NCBI RefSeq assembly: GCF_018991925.1
Contig: NW_024726294.1
Span: 1 to 64,000, forward strand
Direction: 5' to 3'
DNA from: Homarus americanus
Lineage: Eukaryota; Arthropoda; Malacostraca; Decapoda; Nephropidae
DNA length: 64,000 nucleotides
A program made the translations under genes and the position numbers. Below the pieces are notes generated by a model that searched no databases, was not told the origin of the DNA, and saw only the letters and a program-made list of their open reading frames with translations. Below are positions 38,939-50,035 of the stretch, piece after piece (positions within the stretch are counted from its first letter, which is position 1; each line of letters starts with the position of its first letter).

Positions 38939-39991
38939 ATGTTATATTTTAAATGTAACCAACGCTCTCTCTATACCACTTATAATTTAAGACGTAGCTC
39001 ACCTAGTATTCCTATCACCTCAGTGTTCAAAAGGTTTAGGAAAGCAAATAGGAGAACCAGTTTTAACATGTCTAGTCCAACCACCCCTCCACCAACCCAG
39101 GTAGTAAACCACACCTATACCAATCTCGACCTTAAGTACCAATTCTATTCAGGGGAATTAAGCGAGATTGAGGCTTGGTTTGCCAACAGTGAATAATATG
39201 CTAAGTCTAAGTGTTCAGGTATGAACCCAACAGATCTTCAGATCATTAACTGTGCCCACAATCTCATTGACCACAAGGATTCTCAGTTTGAGGTGAGGTA
39301 CATTGCAGAATATGGAGAAATGAGTAAGATCTCTACCTGGGATGAATTTAAGAAAGCTTGGCGTTCAGCCTGTTCGAATGAATGTCAGACGGATTTTCTG
39401 TCAACGTTGCATGATTATTTGACAATGGAACGGAACTCTGGTGAAAAACCCTCACAATTTTCAGTGCGTGTTGTTCACGCAAGACAAAACTTACTTAACT
39501 CACTCACAATGTCTTCATGGCTAGACTTACCTTCAGTTAACGGGAGTAACCCTGGAACGAGTGCTGAGTCCATTGTCAAGTTTTTACAATTTAGTATCAT
39601 TTTACATAGTGTTCCTATACAGGTTAGGAGTAAGGTGCCTGAAGCCATTACAACTCCTGATATTACATTGATGGAGTCTCAGAAACTTATTAATCATAAG
39701 GGAGGATTTTCTAAGGACGTTTTGGTCTGTACAGTAACAAGTAAACCTAAGGATGGCAATGAGTCGTCCACAGATGCAAAAAAACAGGAATCTAAGAAAA
39801 TGGGACCAATAGTTTGTCACTTATGTGGCGTCCCTTATCACATTAAACCAAAAAGTCCAAGTATTAATTTTCACCATACTGTTTCAGCGGCTCCTGACGG
39901 GCATGCTCCTGCTACGGGTTACAAGCCTATTACACCTTCTACACAGGGTACGGGTGCTATAGATATCAATCGTTCCTTCAGTCACAGGTGA
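38939..39991 (+). pseudogene. Gypsy E gag
   Basis: One frame broken only by TAA at 39194-39196. The likely start is the ATG at 39068 (MSSPTTPPPTQ), though an ATG exists at 38939. The middle has a capsid-like stretch (WDEFKKAWRSACSNECQTDF). At the end a knuckle remnant (CHLCGVPYHIK) lacks its last Cys. About 350 codons, usual for gypsy gag. Confidence 0.78.
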
Positions 39992-40139
39992 ACCCTAACA
40001 CAGTTGTTCTTCCGCAACAGGAAACGTACAGTTTGCCTCCTCAAGTAACCACTTAAATAATACTTTATCAGTTTCTAGTACCTGTGATCCACAAGTGTTG
40101 TCTTTATCCCAGATCTTTATCACCTTTCTCCAGGCTCGA

Positions 40140-40970
40140 GGGAGAACAGGTGTGGGGTCAAATGGATCAGACTAAAATTTCAGTCTTTTTTTAGATACAG
40201 GTGCTGAATTTAATGTCATAGATTCTCATGTTTTAAACACTTTAGCTGAGGATTCCTATTCTTAGACAGACGTTCAACTACTTCGTATTACAGATATAGA
40301 TGGTCCAGGAGTTAACGTTACAGGTGCCATACAGCTTAAGTTTAAATTGGTGAATACTCACATGGATTGTTTGACCTATGTGGCGGACGGAATCTCATTT
40401 CCAAGGCATTTGTTAGTCGGCTTCCCGACGATGACAGCTCACCGTATAGTAATAATCCCTCATGAGAATTTAATTACTGTCAACCAAGAAATCGTTAGTT
40501 TAGCCACGTATGTACGTCAAACTCCTAATACCGTACAGAATTACGGACTAATGGACGAGTCGTCCGAAGTGAACGAGGTTTTTCTCCCGAATAATTTAGA
40601 TAGACAGATTCTCTCATACAGAAATAACCAATTAGGTGAAGTCTTCAATACAGCAGTGGGGGTTGTCCCACAAAATAGCACTTATTACTTCTCTTGTGTG
40701 TGCCCAGGGAAACTAACACATGATGTACACCTGAGCCCTGATCAGTTAACCGCAGTTTCCCTCAAGCTAGATACTAATTTGTTAGAGCAACGGGGTCTCG
40801 ATCATACTGATCCTAGGTTTAAGATTTGCTGTCTCGTCGAGCCGTCCACTGTGAAGGCGAGAGGGATTAACAGAGACGGTTCGCTAAACCAGAGTCATGA
40901 TGGGACGGTGAAACTCTACTCATCAACGTTTCAGGCATGGTACGAAGATTGTTGCATTCTCTGTTCTTAA
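40140..40970 (+). pseudogene. Gypsy E protease and linker
   Basis: The active-site motif FLDTGAEFNVID is encoded at about 40191-40226. A TAG follows at 40264. The linker continues as a 207-codon frame (40347-40970) with RHLLVGFPTMTAHRIVI. Confidence 0.75.
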
Positions 40971-42420
40971 GGGATCCGTTAAAGACGAAGAACTCAATGA
41001 TTTTCCAAGTCGCTGTAACTAACACAGTGCCTAACGTACTCAAAACTCAATGTGATACTGAACAATCATTTAACCCCAGAACAGCAAATCCCCCTTCATT
41101 AATTAACGCTAGTCACATTCCTCCTACAAGATTCACAAAGGCCTTACTTACACTGTTAGACTTGCTCAACAAATACAGGTTTGCCATAGCACTGAAGGGA
41201 GAACCTCTGGGACAGACCCACCTTGTTCAACACCACATTAACTTGCAACCCAGAACTAATCCCATCTGCATACTTGCTTACTGCCTCACTCATTCATAGA
41301 GCAATGGTAGACAAGTGTGTGGAGGACATGCTTGCTCAACGCGTAATTCAAGCATCGTCATCTTAACAGAGTCACTATTCCCGACAGTTTCCCGATGTCT
41401 TTGTTGGAGATCTGTTGAAGAGTCTAGGTCATAGTAATTTTTTTTCTACCCTGCACTTTCTATCAGGTTTCTGGCAAGTGTCATTGGACGAGGAAAGTCG
41501 ACCCTTAACGGCCTTCAGTACACCCTCGGGACATTGGGAATTCCTATGCATGCCTTTTGGACTACATAGTAGCCTGATTACGTTTTCTAGGTTGATGACA
41601 AGTATCTTTCGTTCCATTTTAGGCTCTGAAGTCCTAGTGTACCTGGATGATATAGTTGTCATGTCTCCAGACGTGTCCTCACACCTCGTAAGACTGGAAC
41701 ATGGGTTAGCTAAACTACAAGATGCTAATTTAAAGTTAAAATTGTCCAAATGTAAGTTTTACAACCTAGAATACAATATTTAGGGCATGTGGTTGACCAA
41801 GAAGGAGTTAGTGTTGATGCTAGCAAAGTTGAGACCAACCGTATATATCCTATACCACAGTCCGCAGATGATGTACGCTCTTTCTTTGGTATGGCGGGTT
41901 TTTACCGTTCCTTTATACAGGGATTTGTAAAAATAGCTCTTCCTTTAACTGATTTATTTAAAAAAGATGGGTCTTTCAAGTGGGAAGAACAGCAACATTG
42001 TGCTTTTGTTGAATTGAAAGACAACCTTACTATACTTTGCTTTCCAGACATTTCAAACCTTTTATGATAACCATAGACGCCAGCTACAGTGGGTTAGGGG
42101 CAGTGTTATCACAAGAGAAAAAAGAAAAGCAACTTCCAATAGCATATGCTAGTCGTAATCTCTCTAAAGCAGAGAAGAACTACAGTGTTACTGAGTTAGA
42201 GGCTTTAGCTGTGTTCTGGTCTTTAAAGAAGTATCGCAATTATGTTTATGGATATCCAATTGTTGTAACTACAGACCATAAATCTCTTGTCAGGTTGTTT
42301 AACACTAAAGAGTTGTCAGGCAAGTTGCCAGATGGTTTCTCACTATTCAGGAGTTCAAACCATTGCTTAAGTAGTTAGAAGGAAGGAATAATTTTGTCTC
42401 AGACGCGTTATCTAGGCATG
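40971..42420 (+). pseudogene. Gypsy E RT and RNase H
   Basis: RT motif A reads FSTLHFLSGFWQVSLDEES: the catalytic Asp of STLD is His here (GAC to CAC, near 41451). YLDD is intact at 41640-41651. After a stop at 41781 the connection domain follows in 41789-42067, then RNase H in 42037-42378 (ITIDASYSGLGAVLSQ, TELEALAVFWSLKKY, TTDHKSLV). At least three frame breaks. Confidence 0.85.
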
Positions 42421-42447
42421 TTGCACTAGCGCCTGTGTTTCCTTCAA

Positions 42448-43080
42448 TTGATGTTGACAGTGTACGTGCGGGAATCTGATCCTATGTGGTCATGTATATT
42501 GTCTTATGTAAAAGATGGTACGCCTAATTTAGACATTAAACCTGCTGTTCCTATTCGTGAATTTGTTGTTCACGATAATGTTCTTCGCCGGCAAACCAAA
42601 CTTGGTGTTCCTCCTCGTACTGTAGCTCAGTTAGCCATACCTGCCCCGCTTACACGAGCTACTAGTCCTCATGCATGACACTCCACAGCTAGCTCACCCA
42701 GGCAAGGACAGATGCATTAAACAGATGCGGTTGAAATACTTTTGGCCCAAGATGGCTAAACAGATTTCAGAATATGTGGACAATTGTCCACACCTCTCCC
42801 CGTTCTCAAATATCCTACAGCCTCTCGACCTTGGGAGAAGGTTAGCATGGATGTTTTAGGTGGTCTAGTAGAGACTCAGCATAATAATAAATATCTTTTA
42901 GTAATGATAGACACGTTTACACGTTACTGTGAACTAGCACCTATCCTTGATAAAGCATAAAGACAATTGCCGGAGCCTTTAAGAGTCGTATTCTCGACAG
43001 GCATGGCACTCCTAACGTTCTAATTACAGATAACTGAAGTATATTTAACAACGCGCTGCTCACTAAATTATGTGAACTGT
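42448..43080 (+). pseudogene. Gypsy E integrase N-terminal part
   Basis: The zinc finger is HDTPQLAHPGKDRC with LKYFWPKMAKQ; the Cys pair is damaged (NCPHLSPF). The core starts with MDVLGG and LLVMIDTFTRYCELAP around 42847-42945 and is broken by stops. The sequence ends at 43080, before the second Asp and the Glu. Confidence 0.78.
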
Positions 43081-43081
43081 A

Positions 43082-43292
43082 TCACAATAACCAGTGTATT
43101 CACTCCCAGCCAATCTTACTTTTACTTTTACATTGTTGATCTTGTTATTATATATCATATTTTTATCGCTTATGTTACTTGTATATTATATTTTGCCAAT
43201 CAAGTGAACCATTTCCCAATTATGTATTTGTATATTTTCAAACTTCCGGCTGCCATGTTCTTTCAATAAACCGTTTATTATTATTATTATTT
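43082..43292 (+). mobile_element. LINE A 3' end, copy 3 (UTR only)
   Basis: Starts at TAACCAGTGTATTCACTCCC, as after the LINE A stop at 16358, and ends TTTCAATAAACCGTTTATTA plus a short TTA tail. A severely 5'-truncated insertion at the end of gypsy E. Confidence 0.87.
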
Positions 43293-43299
43293 TTTTTTA

Positions 43300-43620
43300 T
43301 TTTTTATTATGTCATCCCCCTGGCTTCAGCTACAGTGCTGGCGTGTGATGCCATTAAATCTTTCGACCTGTGACCTCGCCAAATGTAGAATTGTTTATAG
43401 ACAAGTCCTGGTTCTGCTGAGTGGACTGTCTTCGGCGGGTGGCGGTGCTGCCCGCACCGCCATGAGACAGATCTCCCTCTCTAGTGATGCTGTGAAGACC
43501 AGCCTTCTACTTGCACTGGTGAACACCGACTCACAATCCTGTCCGAGAATTTGTGCTGGGACAATTTACTCAGTACTCTTGTCTCTTGGAACACCATACT
43601 GATCTGCATTGACCCGCACT
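43300..43620. other. Unassigned sequence
   Basis: GC-rich around 43430-43470; a 97-codon frame is not recognisable. Confidence 0.4.
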
Positions 43621-44180
43621 TGTAAGTACAGCAAGTGGTGACATACCTGTAGTGAGGGGTTGTCAGACCACAGCTTACATCGCGAGGAAAGCCAGACTTG
43701 ACCCGACATTAGCCAGGTCAAAAGTGTAGGGTGGCTCTCACGGTGGACCGGGGGTTACAAATCAACTAGCTCCCCTCCCATGTGACATGTCACCGCAACA
43801 GACATGTAAGAAGGCACCAGCCGACTCTCTTCCAATATACAATAACCTACTCTCTGAACAAAGGCCGGACCTGACCTCACATTAGCCAGGTCAAATGTAA
43901 CCCTCGGAGCCCAACTCAAGGGGCCACAAATCAACCAGGGCCTCTCGTGTGGCCCCACCTGATGACTTCTCCTTACATCTCAGAAACTCCAGTCTGACCC
44001 GACATTAGGGAGGTCAAGTGTAGGGGAACTCTCACGGTTGCTCTCCCAATATACACACGGCCCCACCTGATGACTTTCCCAGATAGTTCTGAAAAGTCCA
44101 GACCCGACCTCACATTGGCGAGGTCAAATGTAAGGAGACCCTTCGCAGCCCCCCCCCCGGCCAGCTGAACCGGACGGCTC
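43621..44180. repeat. Diverged tandem repeat with everted AGGTCA half-sites, 4 units
   Basis: Each unit holds TGACCY (CGACCT in the last), ten bases, then AGGTCA: 43699-43720, 43872-43893, 43995-44016, 44105-44126. Other shared words are CCCACCTGATGACTT and CACAAATCAAC. Spacing is uneven (173, 123, 110 bp), so the units have drifted. Whether a nuclear receptor could bind is unknown. Confidence 0.65.
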
Positions 44181-44979
44181 GCATCCCAATATATAGGACG
44201 TCCTGGTCCTCTCTCGGCAATTGGCAGAGAAGGAGTTGTCTTGTAACCAGGGAGAGCCAGCTACCACGTCCCCAGTCCCGCTCGAGAGAAGCCCACCACT
44301 AAGTGTAACGAAGTCTCAGCTGGGTCCATCGACAAAGTGCTGTCAACTCCACGTGTAACAGTAAGTGCTGGCTGTGTAGACTGTAGAAGTGCAGTGATCC
44401 CGAACCTCCCCAACGATCGACTTAGTGAAGTGCCCATTCTAATTGTGAGGTTAGGTTATACGAGAATACCATAGTCTATCATAAATTGTGTACGAACCCC
44501 CCCTATTAATCCCCCCTATTGAACTAGTAAAATAAAGCTGTAACACGCATTGGTGTTTTATATACTACACTTGTACTGTGCCTGTGTTAATATACAGTGT
44601 TGACATCACACCCTCGAGACACGCTACCATTTCCTCTCGCTATAATACTCTACTACTATAAACTCCTAACTTACCTCTTCATGTGAGATTTTGTCTCATT
44701 ACATACCCCTTGTGGAGTAATAAGAATGCAGAATGAACCCGAGCTAAGATTAATAGAGTTATGAACTTTGTGTTATGACTGTATGTTTAATAAGTTGTAA
44801 TTAAGATAAAATTGTGTGAGACTAATTATGTATCAGATGGATCACCACGTAATATTATGAACGCCTTCTCCTCTGCAGGTTTTGATCACATCAATAAATA
44901 TTGAATGCATCAAAAGGCGGGTTTCAATCATTCCCTTCGACTTGCCGTCACCTGAACGTCCTTAACCAAGGCGTTTACA
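44181..44979. other. Unassigned sequence, possibly LTR remnant
   Basis: Has AATAAAGCTGTAACACGC near 44531 and CTGCAGGTTTTGATCACATC near 44873; CTCTGCAGGTTTTGAC also occurs in both BEL/Pao LTRs (29964, 33653). This suggests an LTR-type remnant, but no ends or coding sequence can be assigned. Confidence 0.4.
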
Positions 44980-45002
44980 ATTATTATTAATATTATTATT
45001 AG

Positions 45003-45087
<85 letters not shown>
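44980..45087. repeat. (TTA)n microsatellite, left of gypsy F
   Basis: About 35 TTA units. With 49005-49063 it forms one array split by gypsy F. Confidence 0.95.
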
Positions 45088-45328
45088 TGTCGTGAAAGAA
45101 GACTAGAGTCTACCTTTTTCTAGGCTTTATTGTCCATATAATTAACCAAGGGCAGTATGGCATCGGGAAGAGAACAAAAGAATATTCTCGTAAGTGAAGG
45201 AAACAATGAAAATTACTAATATAATATAACCCCAAACAAAACAAAACCCAATAAGAATCATAACATATGTACATACACACATAACAAGGTAGAAGACATG
45301 AGTTCAAGTGTACCATAACTTTATTACA
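45088..45328 (-). repeat. Gypsy F 3' LTR
   Basis: 241 bp, on the plus strand TGTCGTGAAAG...CTTTATTACA. It shares CCTTTTTCTAGGCTTTATTG and a long AACCCCAAACAAAACAAAAC stretch with the other LTR. Confidence 0.92.
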
Positions 45329-45506
45329 TTCTACCCATTTTGCTGAATTAGACAATCAGGACAACCGTAAAAATTAGGCGAATCTGTTAAAACAGCTTCA
45401 TACAGAGGAGCATCACTTGAAGGGTCGTCCTTGACAGGAGATTCAGCTACTGGAGTGACCTGTGTAGGTTCAAGGGGCACCGAGGTAGATGCCTTAGATA
45501 ACTCAA

Positions 45507-46200
45507 TCAGTTCAGCTCAACCTCATCAACCAGAGGGTCGTACTTACTGTTCATGACATATCTTCGTGGCAAGTCTGATCCATGAGGGGAGAGACAGGTT
45601 GGCATCGAACTACCAAGGGCTGATCTGCGTTGGAAGTTGAACAGTTTTTGATGAGGCCTTTTGTTGGTGGCAGTACATAACAGAGACCGAATAGAATGAA
45701 GTGCGTCAGGTAACACAGACTCCCAATTAGTTTCTACGATGTTCTTGGACCTAAGAGCGAGAGTAATGGTTTTCCATATTATTCCGTTGTAGCGCTCGCA
45801 CTCACCATTTCCTCTAGGGTTGTATGGGGTAGTTCGGCTGGTACACACACCATAACCAGTGAGGAAATCTCTCAGCTCTCGGCTCATGATAGGAGATGCC
45901 TTGATCCGAGTGGACATAAGCAGACATACCGAATATAGCGAATAACTGACGCAGAAACTTGATGACTGTAACCACGGTCACGTCTTTGCATGCAAACGCG
46001 AAGGGGAATCGTAAATGCTCGTCAACCACGGTTAGTATGTATCGATTTCGGGAAGTCGACGGCATGGGACCCTTGAAATCGATGTTTAACCATTCAAAAG
46101 ACTGAGTAGCTTTGATGAGGGCGGTTGTGTCGAATATGTAGAACTGAGATTTATACCTGGCACAGGTAGAGCACTCAGCACATACCTCTTAACGTCATCT
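45507..46200 (-). pseudogene. Gypsy F integrase
   Basis: 45917-45507 and 46065-45814 overlap in different frames. Readable: RYILTVVDEHLRFPFAF, YVHSDQGISY (second Asp), RGNGECERYNGIIW (Glu). The zinc finger begins in the preceding segment (LCHPGVTRMAHFIR). The region between the second Asp and the Glu is shifted by one base. Confidence 0.82.
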
Positions 46201-46716
46201 ACAAGATAGGGTATTGAATGCGGATGAAGTGAGCCATCCTTGTGACTCCTGGATGACAAAGCTGCTGATAGAGATCCGACAGATTGTTGTGGTTGATAGC
46301 CGAACAGAAGGCTGTCGATGGAGCATCAGCAGTTGAGTTTTCAGTCCCTGGCCGATAGACAATGTCGTAGTCGAAGCAGGCTAGTTCGACCCGCCATCGT
46401 TTGATTTTGTCATTCTTGATATTTCCCAGCTTCTTGGAGTGGAAAATGAAGGACACATATCGCTGTTCGGTGACAAGAGTAAAGTGTCAGCCAGACAGGA
46501 ATGTTTCCATTTCCTTACTTCTTCAACGATAGCATAGGCCTCTTTTTCGACAGAAGAGTGTGTGCATTCACTGTCTGAGAGTGTTCTCAAGAAGAATGCA
46601 ACTGGTCTATCTGCTTGATTCAGGGAGGCAACGATGGAAGAGTCGGAAGCATCGGTTTCTGCTACGAATGGAATCGTCTCGTCATTCGAGCTGACTACCG
46701 CACTTGCTATTGTCTT
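46199..46716 (-). pseudogene. Gypsy F RNase H and integrase zinc-finger start
   Basis: 46590-46381 has THSSVEKEAYAIVEEVRKWK; 46456-46199 has RWRVELACFDYDIVYRPGTE and NSTADAPSTAF, the RNase H end with the Asp of TADA kept and Leu/Ser altered. Two frames, one shift. Confidence 0.78.
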
Positions 46717-47430
46717 CTAAAGATTTTCGAAGGCAGAGACTGCTTCCCCTTGGAGAGGGAATGTCTGAGCCTTGACCAAAGGTCTGACCTTGTCGGAAAA
46801 GTGTGAGATCCACTGTGAGTAGTATGAAAAGAGTCCTATCACGCGTCGTAGAGCAGGTAAGCCTTTCGGAAGTGGCAATTCCTTCAGAGGACGCAAGCGA
46901 TCGGCGTCTGGCTTGAGAGTGCCCTGCGATATGGTGTAGCCCAGCAAATCATTCGACATTGCTGAGAAGACAGATTTGTCTTCATTGAAGGTGAATTTTG
47001 ACTTCTTTGCTGCCTCAAGAAATCTGGACAGATTTTCATCGTGCTCCTGTTGAGACGAACCAGCGATGGTGATGTTGTCAATGTACGCAAAAGTACCCAG
47101 CAGTTCATTTGTTCGTATGAATTCATCGATGGTTCGTTGGAAACATTCCACGCCGTTCGTCACTCCAAATGGGACCCTACGGAACTGGTACAGTTTACCG
47201 TCCGCCTCAAAGGCAGTGAATGGCTTGTCCGTATCCCGTATAGGGATCAGATGGTATACACTCTTTAGGTCGACAGTGCTGAATATCTTGTAAGGAGATA
47301 GGTTAGTCACCAAGTCGTCTATTCGAGGCAAGGGATAAGCATCCAGCTGGGTATACCTGTTGATGGTTTGGCTGTAGTCGACAACAAGCCGCTTTTTGTG
47401 CCGCTCATTAGTAATGATGAGGACTTTCAT
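46717..47430 (-). pseudogene. Gypsy F reverse transcriptase
   Basis: An open frame of 237 codons: RLVVDYSQTINRYTQLDAYP, FSTVDLKSVYHLIPI (motif A Asp present), FRRVPFGVTNGVECFQRTI and FAYIDNITIAG (motif C as YIDN). The Asn in the last position occurs as a family trait in some gypsy lineages, so it need not mean inactivation. The thumb follows (ALRRVIGLFSYYSQWI). Confidence 0.87.
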
Positions 47431-48735
47431 CCACGGTGAAGTGGATGAAAGTCCTGTCCGCTTGACTAAATCGTCCTGACTTTGTCACAACAGGTTTACA
47501 GGGGGAGGTCAGATTTGAGAAGAGAGATGGTGTATCGACCAAAGCAGATGTTAGGCTACAAGCAACTGTATTATCTCCGATGATGAGGTGCTCTTTAGGC
47601 CCACCGAAATCAATTGTAACACCACTATGTAGGCTCATGAAATCTTGACCAAGAATAACGTCACTGCATTGGTCGGGAAGAACAGTTAGTTGAGTATCTG
47701 GATAAAGTTTCCCCTTGAGGGTAGTGTCTACAGTACAGTGACCTAGTACTGGCGATGATAGGGAAGACGAGGCCATAGACACGTGACCTGACTCTGGATG
47801 ACACTTCAGAGACTTCTGCTGGATATAGCAGTTTGATACAAACGATTTTTAGCTCCCGGTATCAACGAGGGCTGTAGCTGTATCATCATTAACAAGCACA
47901 TATATGGTAGATCGAGCGAGACAGCCATGGGAGGTCGCAGTTATTGCAGCCAAAGTAGGAGAGTGTAAGACCGCACAAGTGGAAGATGAAGTAGCAAGTG
48001 AGTATCGAGATGATCTGCATACTTTCGCAAAATGGCCTTTCGTGTTGCATTTGTGCCAAGTTGAATCACTCGCAGGACACTGAGGTCGGTTATGCCGCGC
48101 TCCACCACAGAAATAACACTTTGGTGGTTGAGTGGCAGCTAAGAGGGGAGAGTCATCGCTGTCGATTTTCTCATGTGAAGTAATAGCGGTAGCGTTCATA
48201 GGAGCCTGAGACCAAAGATAGGACTCGAAGTTTCTTTGAGCCAGATCGAGCGTGCGAGCCTGGTCGAACGCAGTAGCCAAATCAAGAGTCTTGTTTTCTA
48301 AAAGACGCTGTCTGATCACAGGAGATAGTAGAACGTTGATAAAAGCGTCACGGATATACTTGTCTCTGTTCGCCTCTGCTGTGACAGCTTTGAAGATGCA
48401 GTCCCTGCTGAGCTGAAGAAGTTCCTGCAAATATTTCCAAACTCTCGCCCGAGTGTTGCCTCCTGGTAGCTAGTAGATGACGGGCGAACACTTCGTTCTT
48501 CGGTCTTACGTACAAGTCTTGCAGAACCACGGTGGCGGCGTCGTATGAGACACAGTCCGCTATGTATTCGTACACAGATGGGGAGACGAAGTTGCAAAGT
48601 GGCTAGCTTGTCGGGCTCGAAAGCAGAAATGGAGGTGAGGAGCGTGTTGAAGGTCCGGAACCAGTGGCGCCACTCCTTTGAAGCGGTGGGAGAGTTTCGG
48701 CATAGCATCCAGTCGCTCCGCAGGAACTTCTCCAT
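47408..48735 (-). pseudogene. Gypsy F gag and protease
   Basis: gag starts at ATG 48735. Frames 48735-48316 and 48430-47849 overlap by a shift. Zinc knuckles: CYFCGGARHNRPQC intact, then HKCNTKGHFAKVC with its first Cys changed to Trp. The protease motif ALVDTGS is encoded at 47869-47849 and followed at once by TAA; the remaining protease and linker are open in 47782-47408 (VILGQDFMSLHSGVTIDFGG). Confidence 0.83.
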
Positions 48736-48766
48736 TATGACTCAGTTTCAGTTATGAACAATAAAT

Positions 48767-49002
48767 TGTGGTAAAAGACTAGAGTCGACCTTTTTCTAGG
48801 CTTTATTGTTCATATAACTGACCAAGGGCAATATGGCATCTGGAAGAGAACAAAAGAATATTCTAGTAAGTGAAAGAAACAATGAAAATTACTAATATAA
48901 TATAACCCCAAACAAAACAAAACCCAATAAGAAACATAACATATGTACATACACACATAACAAGGTAGAAGACATGAGTTCAAGTGTACCATAACTTTAT
49001 CA

Positions 49003-49004
<2 letters not shown>
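48767..49004 (-). repeat. Gypsy F 5' LTR
   Basis: 238 bp, starting TGTGGTAAAAG and ending CTTTATCACA on the plus strand; about 90% like 45088-45328 by eye. Confidence 0.92.
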
Positions 49005-49035
<31 letters not shown>

Positions 49036-49063
49036 AAGTATTATTATTATTATTATTATTATT
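49005..49063. repeat. (TTA)n microsatellite, right of gypsy F
   Basis: Two TTA runs around AAAAGTA, the continuation of 44980-45087. Confidence 0.93.
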
Positions 49064-49498
49064 AAATTCTATCCGGTGCTGCTGCTACTGCTGCTGCTGC
49101 AGTGGCCTGGGCCAGTGTTGGCCCCAAGCCCCCAACCCCCTCCCCTCAACCCAACCTCCCCACTGGGATGTCAACCATTGCAATGAACATAATTGCCAAC
49201 TAGACATAATCCAGACAGCTCTGTCCTCTTGTTCAACCTTATTACTGTACAATCCATGTTGTACTGCTCCCCCATTATACTTATGTTTTTCAATTCCACT
49301 GTAATTTATGTATATATAAATAAATAAATAAATAAATAAAACTAAAAAATAATAATAAATAAATAAAATTAATAAATATTGAAGCAATAACCGTGGTAAC
49401 ATTATGAGATGTTCTTATTACCACCATGCTATTGTACTATTCCAGATGATACTAAATGATACATAATACTTCCTTGAGATAATTGTATAGTATATATC
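49064..49498. other. Unassigned sequence with (AAAT)n
   Basis: GCTGCT run near 49078-49100 and (TAAA)n at 49316-49345. No gene. Confidence 0.5.
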
Positions 49499-49615
49499 AG
49501 GTGCCTAAAAGAGAGCTCAGGTTCTCAACTGGCTCAGCCATGTTAATAATGTTGTTATTATCCACTCTGTATCTGTTTTTCTGGCTAAATAAACGGTTTC
49601 AATTCGATTCAATTC
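49499..49615 (+). repeat. (TTCAA)n-tailed retroelement 3' end, copy 2
   Basis: Plus-strand counterpart of 30198-30335: GAGAGCTCAGGTTCTCAACT, GGCTCAGCCATGTTAATA, CTGGCTAAATAAACGG, then TTCAATTCGATTCAATTCAA. Confidence 0.83.
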
Positions 49616-49929
49616 AACAAAATCCCGCCAAAAGCGACAATTTCGTTTCCGAAAGAAATAGGATCAGTGTTGAACTGTTTTTTTTTTTTTTTAAGGTTAA
49701 GGTGGGGAATGGATGGAAGGCATGCTGGGGCTCAAGGCACAGCCAGACAAGAGGGATAGAGAAGTCACAACATATAGTCGTGGGGGAAAGGTTGGAAAAG
49801 AAGTTTAATGAGTTAAACAGAGGGGGACGACACCCCTTGTTTTACATATTGAAGAGTTTGTTAGCTAACTAAGCTAACCTAGGATTAGAATGAGGTTGCA
49901 CAATGGTTATTTTAGTAGACAATGACTAG
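49616..49929. other. Unassigned spacer
   Basis: Contains a run of 14 T at 49679-49692. No gene. Confidence 0.45.
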
Positions 49930-50035
49930 ATTGATTTTACAATTACAAGTTTATTAAAATCTTATACTGTATTACGTTATGGACTCACTAGATTGAGACT
50001 CGTTAAATGTAAATTTATATCATCTAAGTTTTCAT

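Larger units (their letters stand above)
37905..43080 (+). mobile_element. Gypsy-type LTR retrotransposon E, 3'-truncated
   Basis: 5' LTR (37905-38204 and 38662 to about 38816), gag (38939-39991), protease (about 40190), RT (41400-41783), RNase H (41784-42420), integrase start (42448-43080). Order is standard gypsy. The integrase core is cut at 43080, where a LINE A 3' tail begins; no 3' LTR is seen. Stops and frameshifts break all genes. Confidence 0.85.
45088..49004 (-). mobile_element. Gypsy-type LTR retrotransposon F with short LTRs
   Basis: LTRs of about 240 bp (45088-45328 and 48767-49004) enclose, on the minus strand, gag, protease, RT, RNase H and integrase in standard gypsy order; total 3917 bp. 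Both flanks are (TTA)n, so it inserted into a microsatellite and the target duplication cannot be told from the array. The RT box is YIDN. Genes are broken but all domains are present. Confidence 0.9.

Noticed and set aside
48984..49304. 106-codon frame beginning with poly-Leu
   Set aside because: Starts in (TTA)n and continues into GCT-rich sequence with no motif.
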